From NCBI GenBank assembly GCA_022450585.1, contig JAKUPR010000002.1, positions 61,415 through 106,941 on the forward strand: a stretch of DNA of 45,527 nucleotides, read 5' to 3'. This stretch comes from Anaerolineales bacterium (GTDB lineage Bacteria; Chloroflexota; Anaerolineae; Anaerolineales; UBA11657). Every line of letters starts with the position of its first letter. The first letter of the stretch is position 1. Shown one piece after another: positions 7,918-16,567 of this stretch. The notes under the pieces were generated by a model. It was given only the letters and a program-made list of their open reading frames with translations. It searched no databases and had not been told where the DNA came from. Position numbers and translations under genes: made by a program.

Positions 7918-9372
7918 ATGACTGAAATCTCCTACCAGAAGTTACAACGTGTGCCAGCTTGGGGTTTGGCATCCGAGGCAATGTGCTACATATATAGTCC
8001 GACTGATGAATTTGATGTCCGCAAGGTTTTTCGTCTTGCTCGACGGCAGGGTTTGTCGGTGGGTTTTCGAGGCGCGGGACAGAGTTATGGTGATGCGGCC
8101 CTAAACGGCGAGGCATTGTTGTTAGACCTTTCTGGTATGCAGCGGATTCTCGATTGGAATCCGGAGAATGGGATTGTCATTGTTGAGCCGGGAGTGACGA
8201 TAGAGCAGCTCTGGCGAAAAATTATTTCTTCTGGTTGGTGGCCACCTGTCGTCCCTGGCACAATGAAACCTACGTTGGGCGGCTGCGCTGCAATGAACAT
8301 TCATGGTAAGAACCACTGGAATTTAGGCTCATTTGGGGATCACGTACTGGCGTTCAGCGCCCTGCTTCCCGGCGGGGATATAGTGCATTGTAGTCCTACC
8401 GAGCACTCTGAACTATTCTATGGCATCCTCGGTTCCTTTGGGATGTTGGGCTGCTTCCTGTCGTTAACCTTGCAAATGAAGAGGGCTGAATCCGGTGCTG
8501 TGCGAGTGAGCGCTTTTACTGCTCCCACAATTGACTCTATGCTTGAATTAATTGATATTCATAAAGAGGATGATTATGTTGTGGGATGGGTGGATTGCAT
8601 GTCGGACGGACTGAGGCTAGGTCGGGGTGTTGTGCATATGGCTAATCACTTGTTGTCTAGTGAATCCGACGCAAATGTGGTGCTCGATGAGTACAGCAAG
8701 CATGAATTACCGTCTGTGCTTTTTGGAGTGTTGCCGCGAGGCTGGGTTTGGCGCTTGATCCGCCTTCTTAATCACCGGCCAGGCTGGAAACTTATCAATA
8801 GTATCCGATACTATATTGGACTGTGGCGGAACGGTCATACCTTCATTCAGTCACTTCCCCAATTCAATTTTTTGCTCGATTATGTTCCAGATTGGCGACG
8901 TGTTTTTCTCCCAGGTGGATTCATTCAATATCAATGCTTCGTCCCGAAAGCCAAGGCAGCAGATGCATTTGCTGCTGTGTTGCGGCGTTGCCGGGAGCGA
9001 GGTTTTTGCGCGCACCTGGGTGTGATAAAACGACACCGTTCCGATGATTTCCTTGTATCTTGCAACTTGGATGGATTTTCTTTGGCATTAGATTTCCGCG
9101 TCAGCGAGAGAAATCGTCCTCGATTAGCAACACTGGCTAAGGAACTGGACGAGATTGTGTTGTCTGTGGAGGGTCGTTTTTATTTTGCTAAGGATAGCAC
9201 ATTGCATCCTGAGGCTGCACGTGCTTTTCTGGGCCCGGATACTATATCCCAACTTGCGAATCTCAAGATGCGTTGTGACCCGCACGGGTTGTTGCAGAAC
9301 AACCTGTCGCGGCGCTTGTTACCTGAGCTCCATGTTCCGCTGTTGGTTGAGGAACATGTCAATCGAGACTAA
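7918..9372 (+). CDS. FAD-dependent oxidase of the DprE1 (decaprenylphosphoryl-ribose oxidase) type
   Basis: A VAO-type flavoprotein of 484 aa. The N-terminal PCMH FAD-binding domain shows RGAGQSYGDAALN (about 51-63), EPGVTIEQLW and VPGTMKPTLGG, then IHGKNH (128-133) followed by SFGDHV. The C-terminal ALO-type substrate domain shows GGFIQYQ and GRFYFAKDS, containing the lysine that matches the key active-site lysine of mycobacterial DprE1, then CDPHGLLQNNLSRRLLPEL. In DprE1 the enzyme oxidises the 2'-OH of polyprenyl-phospho-ribose, and a DprE2 reductase finishes the epimerisation. An SDR gene sits just upstream. The start is ATG 7918; GTG 7906 is possible. The open frame back to 7777 overlaps the SDR gene and is unlikely. 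Confidence 0.85.
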   Translation: MTEISYQKLQRVPAWGLASEAMCYIYSPTDEFDVRKVFRLARRQGLSVGFRGAGQSYGDAALNGEALLLDLSGMQRILDWNPENGIVIVEPGVTIEQLWRKIISSGWWPPVVPGTMKPTLGGCAAMNIHGKNHWNLGSFGDHVLAFSALLPGGDIVHCSPTEHSELFYGILGSFGMLGCFLSLTLQMKRAESGAVRVSAFTAPTIDSMLELIDIHKEDDYVVGWVDCMSDGLRLGRGVVHMANHLLSSESDANVVLDEYSKHELPSVLFGVLPRGWVWRLIRLLNHRPGWKLINSIRYYIGLWRNGHTFIQSLPQFNFLLDYVPDWRRVFLPGGFIQYQCFVPKAKAADAFAAVLRRCRERGFCAHLGVIKRHRSDDFLVSCNLDGFSLALDFRVSERNRPRLATLAKELDEIVLSVEGRFYFAKDSTLHPEAARAFLGPDTISQLANLKMRCDPHGLLQNNLSRRLLPELHVPLLVEEHVNRD

Positions 9373-9467
9373 TATTTCGTATTGTATTCGTAGCCCTTGC
9401 TCTAAAGAACTAGCATCACGATCACCATCCGCTTGGTCCCTAATGGTGAGATGTGCGAAAAAGTTTT

Positions 9468-9920
9468 TCATGTAAATAGCTCTTGCAGCTTTTCGCGACG
9501 AAAGTCGAAAATCTGTTTGAGCTGCTTCCTTACCCAAACATGGTGAACTAGATCCCCAAATGGTTCAAAAGGCAATGCGTAAGTGATTTGATCCGTAATC
9601 CTGGTACCACCTTCGATGGCATCGAAGTGATGTGTGTGGTGCCAAAAACGATAGGGGCCAATACGTTGCTCATCGACGAAGGAAACTTGCTCCTGGACAT
9701 GGGTGATCTCTGTGAGCCAGCGAGAGGTTACCATGGGCATAAGCTGCACGCGGTACTCTATGAGTTGGCCTTGAAACATCCTTTCATCATCACCATAGAT
9801 TATCTCGAATTGCATGTGTGGTGGGGTCATTGTGTTTAGGTTCTTGGGTGTCGAAAAGTATGACCAGATTTCTTCTAAGGGTGTGGACACTAACTGTATA
9901 CGTCTCAATCGGTGGATCAT
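9468..9920 (-). CDS. SRPBCC (START/Bet v1-like) ligand-binding protein
   Basis: A 150-residue protein of the SRPBCC superfamily (polyketide cyclase/CoxG-like), a helix-grip fold with a deep hydrophobic cavity. Features seen are the opening RIQLVSTPLEEIWSYFSTPKNLNTMTPP, the mid-strand WLTEITHVQEQVSFVDEQRIGPYRFWHHTHHF and the late GTRITDQITYALPFEPFGDLVH. This last block is the form found in the SRPBCC partners of TIGR01777 epimerases, one of which begins at 328. The frame extends to a GTG at 9977, but family similarity begins at the ATG at 9920. It is convergent with the DprE1-like gene. The ligand is unknown. Confidence 0.8.
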   Translation of the reverse strand: MIHRLRRIQLVSTPLEEIWSYFSTPKNLNTMTPPHMQFEIIYGDDERMFQGQLIEYRVQLMPMVTSRWLTEITHVQEQVSFVDEQRIGPYRFWHHTHHFDAIEGGTRITDQITYALPFEPFGDLVHHVWVRKQLKQIFDFRREKLQELFT

Positions 9921-10291
9921 TTTGCGTCTCAGGAGTATCGTAATTTGTAGGAGTATATGCGACTCATCTGCGTTCACACTTTGTTAAGTGTTCTGTAAAC
10001 TAAACTACAATCCCCGACAATATTTTTACTATCATTTATAAATGCACCCTGCTAGAAATGCAACCAATCTAACAAAGATTAAAGGGTTGACGGAATTTAA
10101 GTGTTTCTGGTGTTTTTGCAGCGGTCGACTATAATTACGCTCTGTGTTTGTAGCATATGTTATCTTGTCACTGTGTAACAAGGTAATTCTAATCAAATGA
10201 GTTATTAGTCTCAATTTTAGCTTATTGGCTTAATGATACTAGTAAAAGCAATTTTCGTCAGGTCAGAAAGAAAGTTATATCAGTAGATATC
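9921..10291. other. AT-rich intergenic region upstream of the FtsX/DevC-type permease
   Basis: About 370 bases with no credible coding frame. A -10-like TATAAT lies at 10130-10135 and an isolated TTGACG at 10087-10092, but the two are 37 bases apart and do not make one promoter. The permease message would have a leader of about 150 bases if the 10130 element is used. I see no riboswitch or strong hairpin. Confidence 0.3.
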
Positions 10292-11440
10292 ATGGCTTTG
10301 TACCTCAGCGTTAAAGAAATATGGCGCAATAAGGGACGGTTTTTTTTGTTTAGCTTGGTGATTGCATTGATTGCGATCCTGGTGCTATATACTGCGGGTT
10401 TGGCCTCGGGCCTTGCTTCTGCAAATAAGGAGTACCTCGAGAAATTGAGAGCTGATGTACTGGTTTTCAAGAGTGGTGTCAATTACTCTACTATTGAAAG
10501 CAGGATTGAGTATGATCAATTGAGGCGTATACGTCTCTTGGAGGGGGTGGCTGAGGCTGGTCCGATAGCTTTTAGCAACGCCAAGATAGTGTTTGATAGC
10601 GAGGTCGATTCGATTGATGTTTCTTTCATAGGTGTGGACCCAGGTAAACCGGGTGCACCAAATGCTGTGTTAGGGGACAATCTCCGTTTTGCACACTCAA
10701 AAGTGGTTCTTGTTGATCAGAAAGTTGCAGAAGACTCTAATGTCTCGGTAGGAGATTTCATCAAATTGAGTAGTACACAGGGCGAAGAGGATGAAGTGTA
10801 TGAATTGCGAGTTGTAGGCATCACTGATGGTCAACAATACTTCTTCCGACCATCAATTTTCGTGTCCCTCCCAGTTTGGGACAGATATCGCCCCAAGGCT
10901 ACTGCTGGTGTTTATAGGAACAAACCCGACGTTAACGTTGTTGCTGTGCTAGCGAAAGATTCAACTCGTCTGGCATATTTGCCGGAAGCGATATCTGCCG
11001 TGATTGATGATGTGGAAACAACGGATATTCAAACGGCATATGAATCTGCCCCAGGGTATTCCGAGCAGCAGGCTACTTTAGGTACTCTTCAGGGATTTAC
11101 TTTGTTGATTGGAACTTTGGTGATCGGTGGTTTTTTTCAGATACAGACGCTCCAAAAAATTCCGCAAATCGGTATGCTGAAAGCAATTGGTACACCGGAC
11201 CGCATTGTTGCTTCTATGGCCATTCTGCAAATAATCTTTGTTACGATCATTGGGGTTTTATTAGGTGGCTTAGTGACCTTGGGTCTTGTAGTGGGAATGC
11301 CGGACAATATCCCCATTCAATTTTCTGGCAGCTCAGTTCTAACCGCTTTGATTGCCTTGCTGCTCATAGGACCAGTTGGCGGCATGGTTTCCATTCGTTT
11401 GGCGCTCAAGGTTGAACCCCTCACAGCTCTGGGTATGTAG
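10292..11440 (+). CDS. ABC transporter permease, FtsX/MacB (DevC-like) type
   Basis: A 382-residue permease with one N-terminal membrane helix (about 19-41, FFLFSLVIALIAILVLYTAG). A large extracytoplasmic domain follows (about 45-250), then three C-terminal helices (about 253-280, 300-330 and 343-365). This is the FtsX/MacB topology. The opening MALYLSVKEIWRNKGRFFLF and the phrase FQIQTLQKIPQIGMLKAIGTP are typical of DevC-like permeases, which pair with a DevA ATPase and a HlyD-like adaptor. The ATPase gene follows after eight bases. The adaptor may be the lipoprotein encoded at 1930-3993. The substrate is unknown; such systems usually act in envelope lipid, peptide or drug export rather than import. 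Confidence 0.85.
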   Translation: MALYLSVKEIWRNKGRFFLFSLVIALIAILVLYTAGLASGLASANKEYLEKLRADVLVFKSGVNYSTIESRIEYDQLRRIRLLEGVAEAGPIAFSNAKIVFDSEVDSIDVSFIGVDPGKPGAPNAVLGDNLRFAHSKVVLVDQKVAEDSNVSVGDFIKLSSTQGEEDEVYELRVVGITDGQQYFFRPSIFVSLPVWDRYRPKATAGVYRNKPDVNVVAVLAKDSTRLAYLPEAISAVIDDVETTDIQTAYESAPGYSEQQATLGTLQGFTLLIGTLVIGGFFQIQTLQKIPQIGMLKAIGTPDRIVASMAILQIIFVTIIGVLLGGLVTLGLVVGMPDNIPIQFSGSSVLTALIALLLIGPVGGMVSIRLALKVEPLTALGM

Positions 11441-11448
11441 GTTGATCA

Positions 11449-12228
11449 GTGGAAAGAACTGTACTTGAAACCCAACAAGTCACAAAGATATACAGAAGTA
11501 ACGAGATATTGGTACGAGCCGTCGACGATGTTTCAATCCAAGTCGAAGCGGGTGAGTTTATCGCTTTGGTGGGTCCTAGCGGTTCGGGAAAAACGACCAT
11601 GTTGGCTATGTTGGCGTCTCTACTGGTTCCAACGGAAGGGAGCGTCTTAATTGATGGTGAACCCTTGGGAGATATGACTGATCGCCAGCGCACCAAGTTT
11701 CGTAGGGAAAAAATAGGTTTTACTTTTCAGTCGAACAATCTCATTCCATACCTAACCTCAATAGAGAATGTCGAGTTAATGCTTCGACTAAACGGAAAAC
11801 GTGTTAAGCAGCGGCGCGGGAGGGCTAAAGAGATACTGGTTCGGTTGGGTTTGGATGCACAACTGAACCAACTACCGTCTCAACTGTCCGCTGGTCAGCA
11901 GCAGCGAGTTGCTATTGCGCGGTCCCTGATTCATAATCCGAGCCTAGTTCTCGCTGATGAGCCGACTGCTAATCTAGATACTGCCCGTGCTCATCAGGTG
12001 GTGCAGAATTTTTCTGATCTTATTCACGAGGAGAGACATGCTGGGATTATGGTCACGCATGATTTACGTATGTGTAAGTATGTTGACAGGGTAATTCAAA
12101 TGGTAGACGGAAAAATCAGTCATCTCATTACGTCTCAAGAGGAAATCAGCGTTCTGTCTGAATCTAGCGAATTTGACATACTTGAGATGGGTGGCGCCTC
12201 TATGACCAAGAAAGATGTGATTCGGTGA
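11449..12228 (+). CDS. ABC transporter ATP-binding protein (MacB/LolD/DevA-like)
   Basis: The 259-residue ATPase powers the permease encoded just upstream. Walker A is GPSGSGKTT (42-50), the Q-loop lies in FTFQSNN (91-97), and the signature reads LSAGQQQR (146-153, with Ala in place of the usual Gly). Walker B is LVLADEPT (166-173), the D-loop follows in ANLDT and the H-loop is in VTHD. The start is a GTG at 11449 with AGG about seven bases upstream. The C-terminal 30 residues (SQEEISVLSESSEFDILEMG onward) are acidic and extend beyond a minimal LolD-like ATPase. A palindromic terminator-like element follows 36 bases after the stop. Confidence 0.93.
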   Translation: MERTVLETQQVTKIYRSNEILVRAVDDVSIQVEAGEFIALVGPSGSGKTTMLAMLASLLVPTEGSVLIDGEPLGDMTDRQRTKFRREKIGFTFQSNNLIPYLTSIENVELMLRLNGKRVKQRRGRAKEILVRLGLDAQLNQLPSQLSAGQQQRVAIARSLIHNPSLVLADEPTANLDTARAHQVVQNFSDLIHEERHAGIMVTHDLRMCKYVDRVIQMVDGKISHLITSQEEISVLSESSEFDILEMGGASMTKKDVIR

Positions 12229-12263
12229 ATATTAATGAGTTGGCGATGTCTTGTATGGTAGGG

Positions 12264-12285
12264 CTATTTTGGCCAAAATAGTTTT
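12264..12285 (+). terminator. 18-bp palindrome followed by TTTT, candidate terminator of the ABC operon
   Basis: CTATTTTGGCCAAAATAG (12264-12281) is a perfect 18-bp dyad followed by TTTT. As RNA it forms a seven-pair stem with a GGCC loop 36 bases after the ATPase stop. The stem is A/U-rich, so it would be a weak terminator. A protein-binding dyad is the alternative. Confidence 0.45.
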
Positions 12286-12419
12286 GGCTGTTCATATTGC
12301 TGCTCAGTTGATTTGAGGCATCAGTCGTGTAAATGCCAGCATTTAAGAAGGTGAGACATAGCCGACAATTTGGTTTTGGGGAAGTTGAGATTTGACGATA
12401 TTAATTTAGAATGTACTAT

Positions 12420-12448
12420 TTGCATCTCCCCGTCTGCTATGCTATAAT
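12420..12448 (+). promoter_or_regulatory. Strong sigma70-type promoter of the nusA operon
   Basis: TTGCAT (12420-12425) and TATAAT (12443-12448) are separated by exactly 17 bases, and the -10 carries an extended TGC just upstream (12440-12442). This is the best promoter in the window. Transcription should start near 12455, about 100 bases ahead of nusA. Confidence 0.75.
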
Positions 12449-12459
12449 TTTGACAGCAA

Positions 12460-12515
12460 GGGGTTAGCAATAAGTGTATTTGGAGAAGTGGGTGAACCCC
12501 GCTTCTCTTTTTTTT
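12460..12515 (+). terminator. Intrinsic terminator/attenuator in the nusA leader
   Basis: The stem GAGAAGTGGG (12483-12492) pairs with CCCGCTTCTC (12498-12507), ten pairs including one G-U, around a five-base loop. Eight T follow (12508-12515). It lies between the promoter at 12420-12448 and the nusA start, so it would end most leader transcripts after about 60 bases. GGGGTT at 12460-12465, at the very start of the transcript, is complementary to AACCCC at 12495-12500 inside the hairpin and could act as an antiterminator strand. The terminator is clear. The switching model is inference. Confidence 0.75.
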
Positions 12516-12555
12516 CTTTTGCATTGGCTAATAACAATCAGGAGAGATTGGTGGC

Positions 12556-14427
12556 ATGAAAACTGAATTTACACTGGCCTTCAACGAAATTGCGGAACGC
12601 AGTAGCCTGGATCGTGAGACCATCATAGAGGCTTTGGAGATGGCCCTGGTGCAGGCCTACCGGAAATCTGTTACAGCTTCCGAGGCACAAGAGGTTGTGG
12701 CTCGAGTAGATTCTGACACTGGTCAGGTGTCAGTATTTGCTGAGAAAGAAGTAGTGGATGAACCACAAGATGACCGCACAGAGGTAGCTCTATTGGTGGC
12801 TCGTGATTTGGAGCCAGAGGTGCAGTTGGGCGACCTGTTATCTGTGGATTCCACTCCTGCGGGTTTTGGACGTATTGCGGCTCAAACCGCTAAGCAAGTG
12901 ATTCTTCAAAAGCTCAAGGAGGCGGAACGTGAGAGCCAGTATCAGGAATTCGTCAAGCGTGAAGGGGACATAATTCATGGCACGGTACAAAGCTATGGTG
13001 CACAGGGGGTAACCCTTTCTCTAGGTCGTGCTGAGGCGCAAATGCCGCGGAATCAGCAGATGCCTGGTGAGCGCTATCGTACGCATGAGAAGGTGCGTTT
13101 TTATGTACTTGAGGTGCGCAAGACCTCTAGAGGGCCACAGATAATTGTTTCGCGTACTCACCGTAACTTGCTGCGGCGTTTGCTGGAGATGGAAGTGCCG
13201 GAGATTTTTAACGGGGTCGTAGAAATCAAGTCCATTGCGCGTGAGGCTGGCTATCGCTCTAAAGTTGCGGTATCGGCACTGCAGCAGGGTGTGGATCCAG
13301 TTGGAGCGTGTGTGGGAATGCGCGGCATGCGTATCCAGTCAATTGTTAAGGAGTTGCACGGGGAGAAAATCGATGTGATCCAGTGGAACCCAGACGTGAG
13401 CACGTTTATATCCAAAGCATTGAGTCCAGCCCGGGTAGCTAGTGTGCACTTGGAGGATGCCTCAGTGGAGGGGCGTACTGCTACGGTTATTGTGCCTGAC
13501 GACCAGTTATCGCTTGCAATTGGGCGCGAAGGTCAGAATGCTCGACTAGCAGCTAAGCTCACTGGCTGGCGCATAGATATAAAGAGCATGGCCGAGGCTG
13601 CGCGGGAGGCAGTAGAGCTACTGCAGGATGATGACCGTTATGCAGATCTTAAGCCGTCGTTGGAGGCTGAAATAGAGAGGGCTGGAATTACACTAACGAA
13701 AATGGCTGAGAACAGGCCGGTGATGCCGGAGGAATACACTACGTTGAATGGCCTGGTCGATGTTATTGAAGAGCGCAATATTGAAATGCAGGCGGTGGAA
13801 CTGGCCCAAAGGAGAGAAGTTTTGGAAGCAGTGCGCTCTGGTATTCCTGAAGCTGCTTATAGCTGTGCCCTCAATGATGCTGATGTGCTTACCGAAAAAT
13901 TATTGGTAACTCTGGAGGAGGCCGGATACCAGACAGTTGGACATGTTCTTGAAGAACTGGCCATTAATCCTGACTCTATTTTGGCTTTACAGGGCGTTGG
14001 TCCGAAAGTATTGGAAAAGTTACTTAGTGGTCTTACCGAACTGGCGGATAGATTGCCAGTACCTGAACTTGAACCAGATTCTGAGATACAAGATGAAACA
14101 GTAACTCCAGAGGAAGTCTCCTCCGTAGAAACTTCGGCAATCGAGTCTGTATCTGAGACAGAAGAATCGCTGCAAGTAGATGAGCCAACTGGTGTGCAAC
14201 TTGAAACAGATGATCAGTCTATTGCTCAACCTTTGCCAGAGGAAGTTGCAGCAGATTGGAAAGAGGATGAGCCCGATATAGATCAGCTGCTACAGCCGAA
14301 GCAGAAAAAGAAAAAGCGACGCAAGAAACGTTCAGTTGTCTTCGACGATGAACGGGGCGTATACATAACATCGCATATGCACAGGCGGGATGGTGAGCAA
14401 GAAGATGACTGGGATGAGGAATATTAG
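12556..14427 (+). CDS. nusA: Transcription elongation/antitermination factor NusA with a C-terminal extension
   Basis: NusA binds RNA polymerase and nascent RNA and modulates pausing, termination and antitermination. The 623-residue protein has the N-terminal polymerase-binding domain (1-125) and an S1 domain (about 137-200). KH1 has GMRG at 254-257 and KH2 has GREG at 323-326. A helix-hairpin-helix-like repeat with LQGVGPKVLEKL follows (478-489). Beyond it lie an acidic linker (about 505-575), a lysine/arginine cluster (582-592) and an acidic tail, which E. coli NusA lacks. The ATG follows AGGAGA. It heads the nusA-ylxR-infB-rbfA-nrnA-truB-ribF operon. The usual rimP neighbour is absent. The leader terminator suggests autoregulation. 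Confidence 0.97.
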   Translation: MKTEFTLAFNEIAERSSLDRETIIEALEMALVQAYRKSVTASEAQEVVARVDSDTGQVSVFAEKEVVDEPQDDRTEVALLVARDLEPEVQLGDLLSVDSTPAGFGRIAAQTAKQVILQKLKEAERESQYQEFVKREGDIIHGTVQSYGAQGVTLSLGRAEAQMPRNQQMPGERYRTHEKVRFYVLEVRKTSRGPQIIVSRTHRNLLRRLLEMEVPEIFNGVVEIKSIAREAGYRSKVAVSALQQGVDPVGACVGMRGMRIQSIVKELHGEKIDVIQWNPDVSTFISKALSPARVASVHLEDASVEGRTATVIVPDDQLSLAIGREGQNARLAAKLTGWRIDIKSMAEAAREAVELLQDDDRYADLKPSLEAEIERAGITLTKMAENRPVMPEEYTTLNGLVDVIEERNIEMQAVELAQRREVLEAVRSGIPEAAYSCALNDADVLTEKLLVTLEEAGYQTVGHVLEELAINPDSILALQGVGPKVLEKLLSGLTELADRLPVPELEPDSEIQDETVTPEEVSSVETSAIESVSETEESLQVDEPTGVQLETDDQSIAQPLPEEVAADWKEDEPDIDQLLQPKQKKKKRRKKRSVVFDDERGVYITSHMHRRDGEQEDDWDEEY

Positions 14428-14443
14428 AGAGTTGGGAGTTGGG

Positions 14444-14755
14444 ATGACGAGGAAAGCGAGAAACAGTGAGGGTGAGTCGAGTACAAAACGAGTGCCGCTG
14501 CGTACTTGTATTGGCTGTCGTGTAACTGACTTGAAACGTGATCTAATCCGTATTGTGCGCAGCTCAAACGGCGTCCAGGTTGATCAAACTGGCAAACAGG
14601 CTGGACGAGGTGCTTATGTGCATGCACAACGCGAGTGTTGGGACCGCGCTTTGCGCGGCACGCAGGTGTCACAGGCACTGCGCATTGAAATAGGCCCACA
14701 GGACCGACATCGGCTAAGGGGGCATGCCGCCGTGATCTTGGGGGAGGAATTCTAG
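14444..14755 (+). CDS. ylxR: YlxR family RNA-binding protein
   Basis: A small basic protein of 103 aa encoded in most nusA-infB operons. The motif RTCIGCRVTDLKRDLIRIVR near the N-terminus and KQAGRGAYVHAQRECWDRAL in the middle match the YlxR (DUF448) fold, which has been linked to nucleic-acid binding and RNase P in some bacteria. The start chosen is ATG 14444, with GGAG five bases upstream. An upstream in-frame codon at 14390 would overlap the end of nusA and is less likely. It sits 16 bases after nusA and directly ahead of infB. Confidence 0.92.
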   Translation: MTRKARNSEGESSTKRVPLRTCIGCRVTDLKRDLIRIVRSSNGVQVDQTGKQAGRGAYVHAQRECWDRALRGTQVSQALRIEIGPQDRHRLRGHAAVILGEEF

Positions 14756-14758
14756 AGG

Positions 14759-16561
14759 TTGAAAAAGTATGCGATGAATGATTCTATCAACGGTACAACA
14801 TCAATACCAATCCCTGAAGTAGTTACTGTGCGAGACCTAGCTGATTTGATGGAGGCTAGTCCGATTGCTGTCATTAAACAGTTGATGGCCAATGGTGTAA
14901 TTGCTAACATTAATCAGCAAATTGATTATGAAACCGCTGCAATCGTTGCTGCAGAGATGGGTCATGTAGTAACGCCTGCGGTTGCAGAAGATGATGCATC
15001 TGATGATGCCATTAGCGACGTGCCTGCTTGGCGTAAGCTAATTGAAGAGGAGGCTGCAGGTGATCTTGTGGTCCGGCCTCCGGTAGTGGCAATTCTTGGG
15101 CATGTAGACCATGGGAAGACATCGCTGCTAGATGTTATTCGTAGTACTGATATCGCCGAGGGCGAGTCGGGGGGTATCACACAGCATATTGGAGCCTATC
15201 AAATAGAACGTGAGGGTCGTAGGATTAGTTTCCTCGACACACCCGGACATGAGGCATTTGCTGCTATGCGTGCCCGTGGTGCTCAAGTTACAGATATTGT
15301 GATACTTGTGGTTGCGGCCGATGACGGAGTGATGCCTCAAACGCGGGAGGCCATCGCGCATGCACAAGCGGCCGGCGTACCTATTGTGGACGCTTTGAAT
15401 AAGATGGAGCGTGCCGGTGCAAACCCCGAGTTAGTGAAGCAGCAACTCGCAGATGAAGGGTTGATCACTGATGAGTGGGATGGAGACACTATGGTGATAC
15501 CGGTCTCGGCTACAGAGATGAGCGGCATTGATGATTTGTTGGAGGCCATTGTTCTAGTCACTGATGAAACTATGATTCAAGCGAACCCGGCAGCTTCCGG
15601 TGCAGGCACAGTAATTGAAGCGCGGATAGATAAATCGCGCGGTGTGATAGCAACTATATTAGTGCAAAACGGCACTCTTGTTACGGGTGACGTGATTGTT
15701 GCGGGTCCGGCTTTCGGCCGTGTCCGCGCAATGTTTGATCAAGATGGCACTTCGATTCAAGAAGCTCCGCCATCTTTTCCTGTGGAAGTGATGGGCCTTG
15801 ACTCAGTGCCTGCTGCTGGTGACATGTTCGGCAGTTTTGAGACTTTGAAGTCGGCACGTAAGCAAGTAGATGAAAACCGTGTAGTTCGCGAGGCCTCGAA
15901 GCATAGTCAGAATTCGTTTGATCTGCAGGACGTCTTTGCTAGGTTTGAGTCAGATGGTGTGCAAGAGCTCAACCTGGTTGTAAAAGCCGATGTGCAGGGT
16001 TCGCTTGAGCCAGTTATTTCGTCTCTTGAACGTCTTGGTGGCGATGGAATAAAGGTGCGGTTGCTGCACTCTCAAACTGGCGACATAAGCGAGAGTGACG
16101 TGCTTTTGGCTGCTGCGTCAGGCGCAATTGTGATAGGCTTCAATGTACGGGCGGATTCCGCGGCTCGTAGCTTGGCTAGTGTTGAGGGTGTCTCCATTCG
16201 ACAGTATGAGGTCATTTACCGGATGGTGGAAGACGTTGAAAAAGCCCTAACAGGGCTTCTGGAACCGGAATTACATGAAAAGATACTGGGAGAAGCTGAA
16301 GTGCGAGCCGTCTTTAAGATATCAAAAATCGGTTTAATCGCAGGTTGCTACATGCGGGATGGTGATTTTCAACGCAAGGCTAGGGCCCGTGTGTTACGTG
16401 GAGACGATGTGGTGCATGATGGCGCAGTCTCCTCTTTGAAACACGAGAAAGAGGATGTTAATCAGGTACGGAAAGGGTTTGAGTGCGGCATTGGCCTTAA
16501 GGGATTTCATGATTTTAAAGTAGGTGATACTCTGCAGTGTTACATATCCGAAGAGGAATGA
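14759..16561 (+). CDS. infB: Translation initiation factor IF-2, short form with an altered G4 motif
   Basis: IF-2 is the GTPase that places initiator fMet-tRNA on the 30S subunit and promotes subunit joining. At about 600 aa it lacks the long N-terminal extension of E. coli IF-2. An IF2_N-like segment (about 20-70) leads into the GTPase: G1 GHVDHGKT (114-121), G2 [11 protein letters not shown] and G3 DTPGH (160-164). Two beta-barrel domains and the C-terminal tRNA-binding domain follow. The G4 position reads NKME (214-217) where NKxD is expected, and G5 reads SATEMSGID. The start is TTG 14759, with GGAGG 11 bases upstream; ATG 14774 is an alternative. Confidence 0.96.
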   Translation: MKKYAMNDSINGTTSIPIPEVVTVRDLADLMEASPIAVIKQLMANGVIANINQQIDYETAAIVAAEMGHVVTPAVAEDDASDDAISDVPAWRKLIEEEAAGDLVVRPPVVAILGHVDHGKTSLLDVIRSTDIAEGESGGITQHIGAYQIEREGRRISFLDTPGHEAFAAMRARGAQVTDIVILVVAADDGVMPQTREAIAHAQAAGVPIVDALNKMERAGANPELVKQQLADEGLITDEWDGDTMVIPVSATEMSGIDDLLEAIVLVTDETMIQANPAASGAGTVIEARIDKSRGVIATILVQNGTLVTGDVIVAGPAFGRVRAMFDQDGTSIQEAPPSFPVEVMGLDSVPAAGDMFGSFETLKSARKQVDENRVVREASKHSQNSFDLQDVFARFESDGVQELNLVVKADVQGSLEPVISSLERLGGDGIKVRLLHSQTGDISESDVLLAAASGAIVIGFNVRADSAARSLASVEGVSIRQYEVIYRMVEDVEKALTGLLEPELHEKILGEAEVRAVFKISKIGLIAGCYMRDGDFQRKARARVLRGDDVVHDGAVSSLKHEKEDVNQVRKGFECGIGLKGFHDFKVGDTLQCYISEEE

Positions 16562-16567
16562 GAATAG

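Noticed and set aside
10087-10135. TTGACG and TATAAT upstream of the DevC-like permease as one promoter
   Set aside because: The two hexamers are 37 bases apart, more than twice the workable spacing, so only the -10-like element is noted.
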